Below, piece by piece: positions 14,006 through 15,500 of a DNA stretch of 15,500 bases. Positions within the stretch are counted from its first letter, which is position 1; each line of letters begins with the position of its first letter. The stretch spans positions 1-15,500 of the forward strand of contig QFPJ01000051.1 of NCBI GenBank assembly GCA_003241685.1. The letters run 5' to 3'. The translations under genes were made by a program, and so were the position numbers. The notes below the pieces were generated by a model that was given only the letters and a program-made list of their open reading frames with translations, was not told the DNA's origin and did no database searches. Source of the DNA: Sphingopyxis macrogoltabida (lineage in GTDB: Bacteria; Pseudomonadota; Alphaproteobacteria; Sphingomonadales; Sphingomonadaceae).

Positions 14006-15500
14006 ATGCGAAAAGCCAATATGCTCTCTTCCGCGGCCCTCGCGGCCGCTATGACCGCGACGGGCTGGACTGCGCCTGCCTTCGCTCAGGACGGCGCCGA
14101 CGAAACATCCGAAGGCGCGACGATCATCGTCACGGGCACGCGCCGGACCGACCGCACCATCGCCGACAGCACGGTGCCGATCGACGTCATCACCAGCGAA
14201 TCGCTCCAGAACAGCGGGACGACCGAAACCAACCGGCTGCTCAATCAACTCGTGCCCTCGTTCAACTTTCCGCAGCCTTCGCTGACCGACGGCACCGACT
14301 CGCTCCGCCCGGCAACGCTGCGCGGCCTTTCGCCCGATCAGGTGCTGGTGCTCGTCAACGGCAAGCGCCGTCACCTGTCCTCGCTCCTCAACCTCAATGG
14401 TTCGGTCGGGCGCGGTTCGTCGGGCGTGGACATGAACACCATCCCGCCGCTCGCGATCGAACGGATCGAGGTGCTGCGCGACGGGGCGTCGTCGCAATAT
14501 GGCTCCGATGCGATCGCCGGTGTAATCAACATCCAGCTCAAAAAGCGCGAGGGCGGCCGCGCACAGGTCAGCTACGGCAAATATATCACGACGATGGAAG
14601 ATGTGGCCCAGGTAGCCAGCGTCGCGCCGACGACCACCGCCACCGGCGACCCGGTCATCGCCTACACCGGCAAGGATCGCGAGCGCCGCGACGGCGGGAC
14701 GATCACCTTCGCCACCAACGTCGGCCTTCCGATCGGCGAAAGCGGCTATTTCAACTTCACCGCCGAATATAAGGATCGCCGTCCGACCAATCGCTCGGGC
14801 CCCGACATCCGCCGCAACTATGCCGGCACCGGCGACATTCGCGAAACCACCTTCAACCGCTATTCGCACCGCTTCGGCGACGGCGAGTCCAAGGATATGA
14901 ACTTCTTCTTCAACGCCGGGGCCGATGTCGGCACCGACTGGGAACTCTACAGTTTCGGCAGCTACGGAGTGCGCGACGCGAACGGCGCGGGCTTCTATCG
15001 CCGGGCGCTCGACGTCCGCAACGCCGACTTCGCGAACGGTGGCCAGCCTTTCTATCCCGACGGCTTCCTGCCAATTATCACCAGCACGATCCACGACATC
15101 GCGATCGCGGGCGGGCTGCGCGGCTCGGCGGGCGAATGGAATCTCGACCTTTCGGTCAATTATGGCAGCAACCGCCTGGATTATGGCGTCGAAAGCAGCT
15201 TCAACACCTCGCTCGGCGGCCTCGCCAGCCCGCGCAAGTTCGAAGCGGGCGGGCTGCGCTCGGGCCAGACCTCGGTCAATTTCGACGCCGCGCGCGACCT
15301 CAGCCTCGGCCTCGGCGACACGACGCTGGCGCTCGGCGCCGAATGGCGCAACGAAAATTACAAGATCGTTCCGGGCCAGCTCGAAAGCTATGTCGCCGGC
15401 CCGTTCGCCTTCACCAACGGCGCGGCACCGGGGTCACAGGTGTTCCCGGGCTTTTCTCCGACCACCGCGATCGACGAATCGCGCGACAGTTTCGCGGGCT
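14006..15500 (+). CDS. TonB-dependent outer-membrane receptor (3' end outside window)
   Basis: 498 codons are visible without a stop, and the gene runs past the window end. A signal peptide ends at about residue 28 (MTATGWTAPAFAQ-D). A TonB-box-like ATIIVTG lies at 38-44, and the plug domain covers about 52-180 with RPATLRGLSPDQVLVLVNGKRRH and the hallmark IERIEVLRDGASSQYGSDAIAGVINI. The beta-barrel begins after that, with alternating aromatic strands such as YFNFTAEYKD and WELYSFGSYG. Full-length relatives have 800-1000 residues. It imports a ligand across the outer membrane using TonB-ExbBD energy. There is no N-terminal signalling extension, so it is not a FecA-type transducer. The substrate is not predictable, although the sites upstream hint at sugar- or metal-responsive control. 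The long opposite-strand frame here is shadow. Confidence 0.96.
   Translation, partial: MRKANMLSSAALAAAMTATGWTAPAFAQDGADETSEGATIIVTGTRRTDRTIADSTVPIDVITSESLQNSGTTETNRLLNQLVPSFNFPQPSLTDGTDSLRPATLRGLSPDQVLVLVNGKRRHLSSLLNLNGSVGRGSSGVDMNTIPPLAIERIEVLRDGASSQYGSDAIAGVINIQLKKREGGRAQVSYGKYITTMEDVAQVASVAPTTTATGDPVIAYTGKDRERRDGGTITFATNVGLPIGESGYFNFTAEYKDRRPTNRSGPDIRRNYAGTGDIRETTFNRYSHRFGDGESKDMNFFFNAGADVGTDWELYSFGSYGVRDANGAGFYRRALDVRNADFANGGQPFYPDGFLPIITSTIHDIAIAGGLRGSAGEWNLDLSVNYGSNRLDYGVESSFNTSLGGLASPRKFEAGGLRSGQTSVNFDAARDLSLGLGDTTLALGAEWRNENYKIVPGQLESYVAGPFAFTNGAAPGSQVFPGFSPTTAIDESRDSFAG

Noticed and set aside
13928..15094. 388-codon open frame on the - strand inside the receptor gene
   Set aside because: It lies opposite a clear TonB-dependent receptor, has no recognisable domain, and its composition is that of an antisense shadow in GC-rich DNA.
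1..15500. CRISPR arrays, tRNA or rRNA genes, insertion sequences, phage genes
   Set aside because: I looked for regularly spaced repeats, cloverleaf-like segments, transposase motifs and terminal inverted repeats and saw none that could be supported.

Overview
The window looks like chromosomal DNA of a GC-rich alphaproteobacterium, most likely a sphingomonad (Sphingopyxis/Sphingomonas group). The reasons are the GC-rich codon use, a cytochrome c maturation cluster in the order ccmC-D-E-F-G-H-I without ccmA or ccmB, and a large TonB-dependent receptor with the N-terminal layout common in that group. This assignment rests on gene content and style only. No rRNA, tRNA, CRISPR array, insertion sequence or phage gene was seen, and no stretch longer than about 260 bases lacks a gene.

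Left part (1-5117), mostly + strand. The window opens inside an alpha/beta hydrolase of the non-heme chloroperoxidase type. A five-helix membrane protein follows, joined by an ATGA overlap to a nitrilase-superfamily amidohydrolase. A convergent short-chain dehydrogenase (- strand) is divergent from an AraC-family regulator, the usual layout of a regulator and its target. A nitronate monooxygenase follows. These are small-molecule catabolism or detoxification genes.

Middle and right part (5126-13746), all - strand, read right to left. ccmC, ccmD, ccmE, ccmF, ccmG, ccmH and ccmI encode System I cytochrome c maturation: CcmC and CcmD load heme onto CcmE, CcmF with CcmH and CcmI ligates heme to apocytochrome c, and CcmG and CcmH manage the CXXCH thiols. 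Most junctions are ATGA or TGATG overlaps, which suggests translational coupling. The exception is ccmE-ccmF, where a 104-bp imperfect palindrome sits between the genes. kup (potassium uptake) follows 46 bp after ccmI. Then comes an uncharacterised 304-aa protein resembling DUF4261, coupled by TGATG to a small stand-alone AHH-type (HNH/Endo VII) nuclease. This last pair is the least understood part of the window and the best candidate for an undescribed module.

Right edge (13747-15500). A 259-bp AT-richer intergenic region with several perfect inverted repeats separates ccmC from a divergent TonB-dependent receptor that runs off the window.
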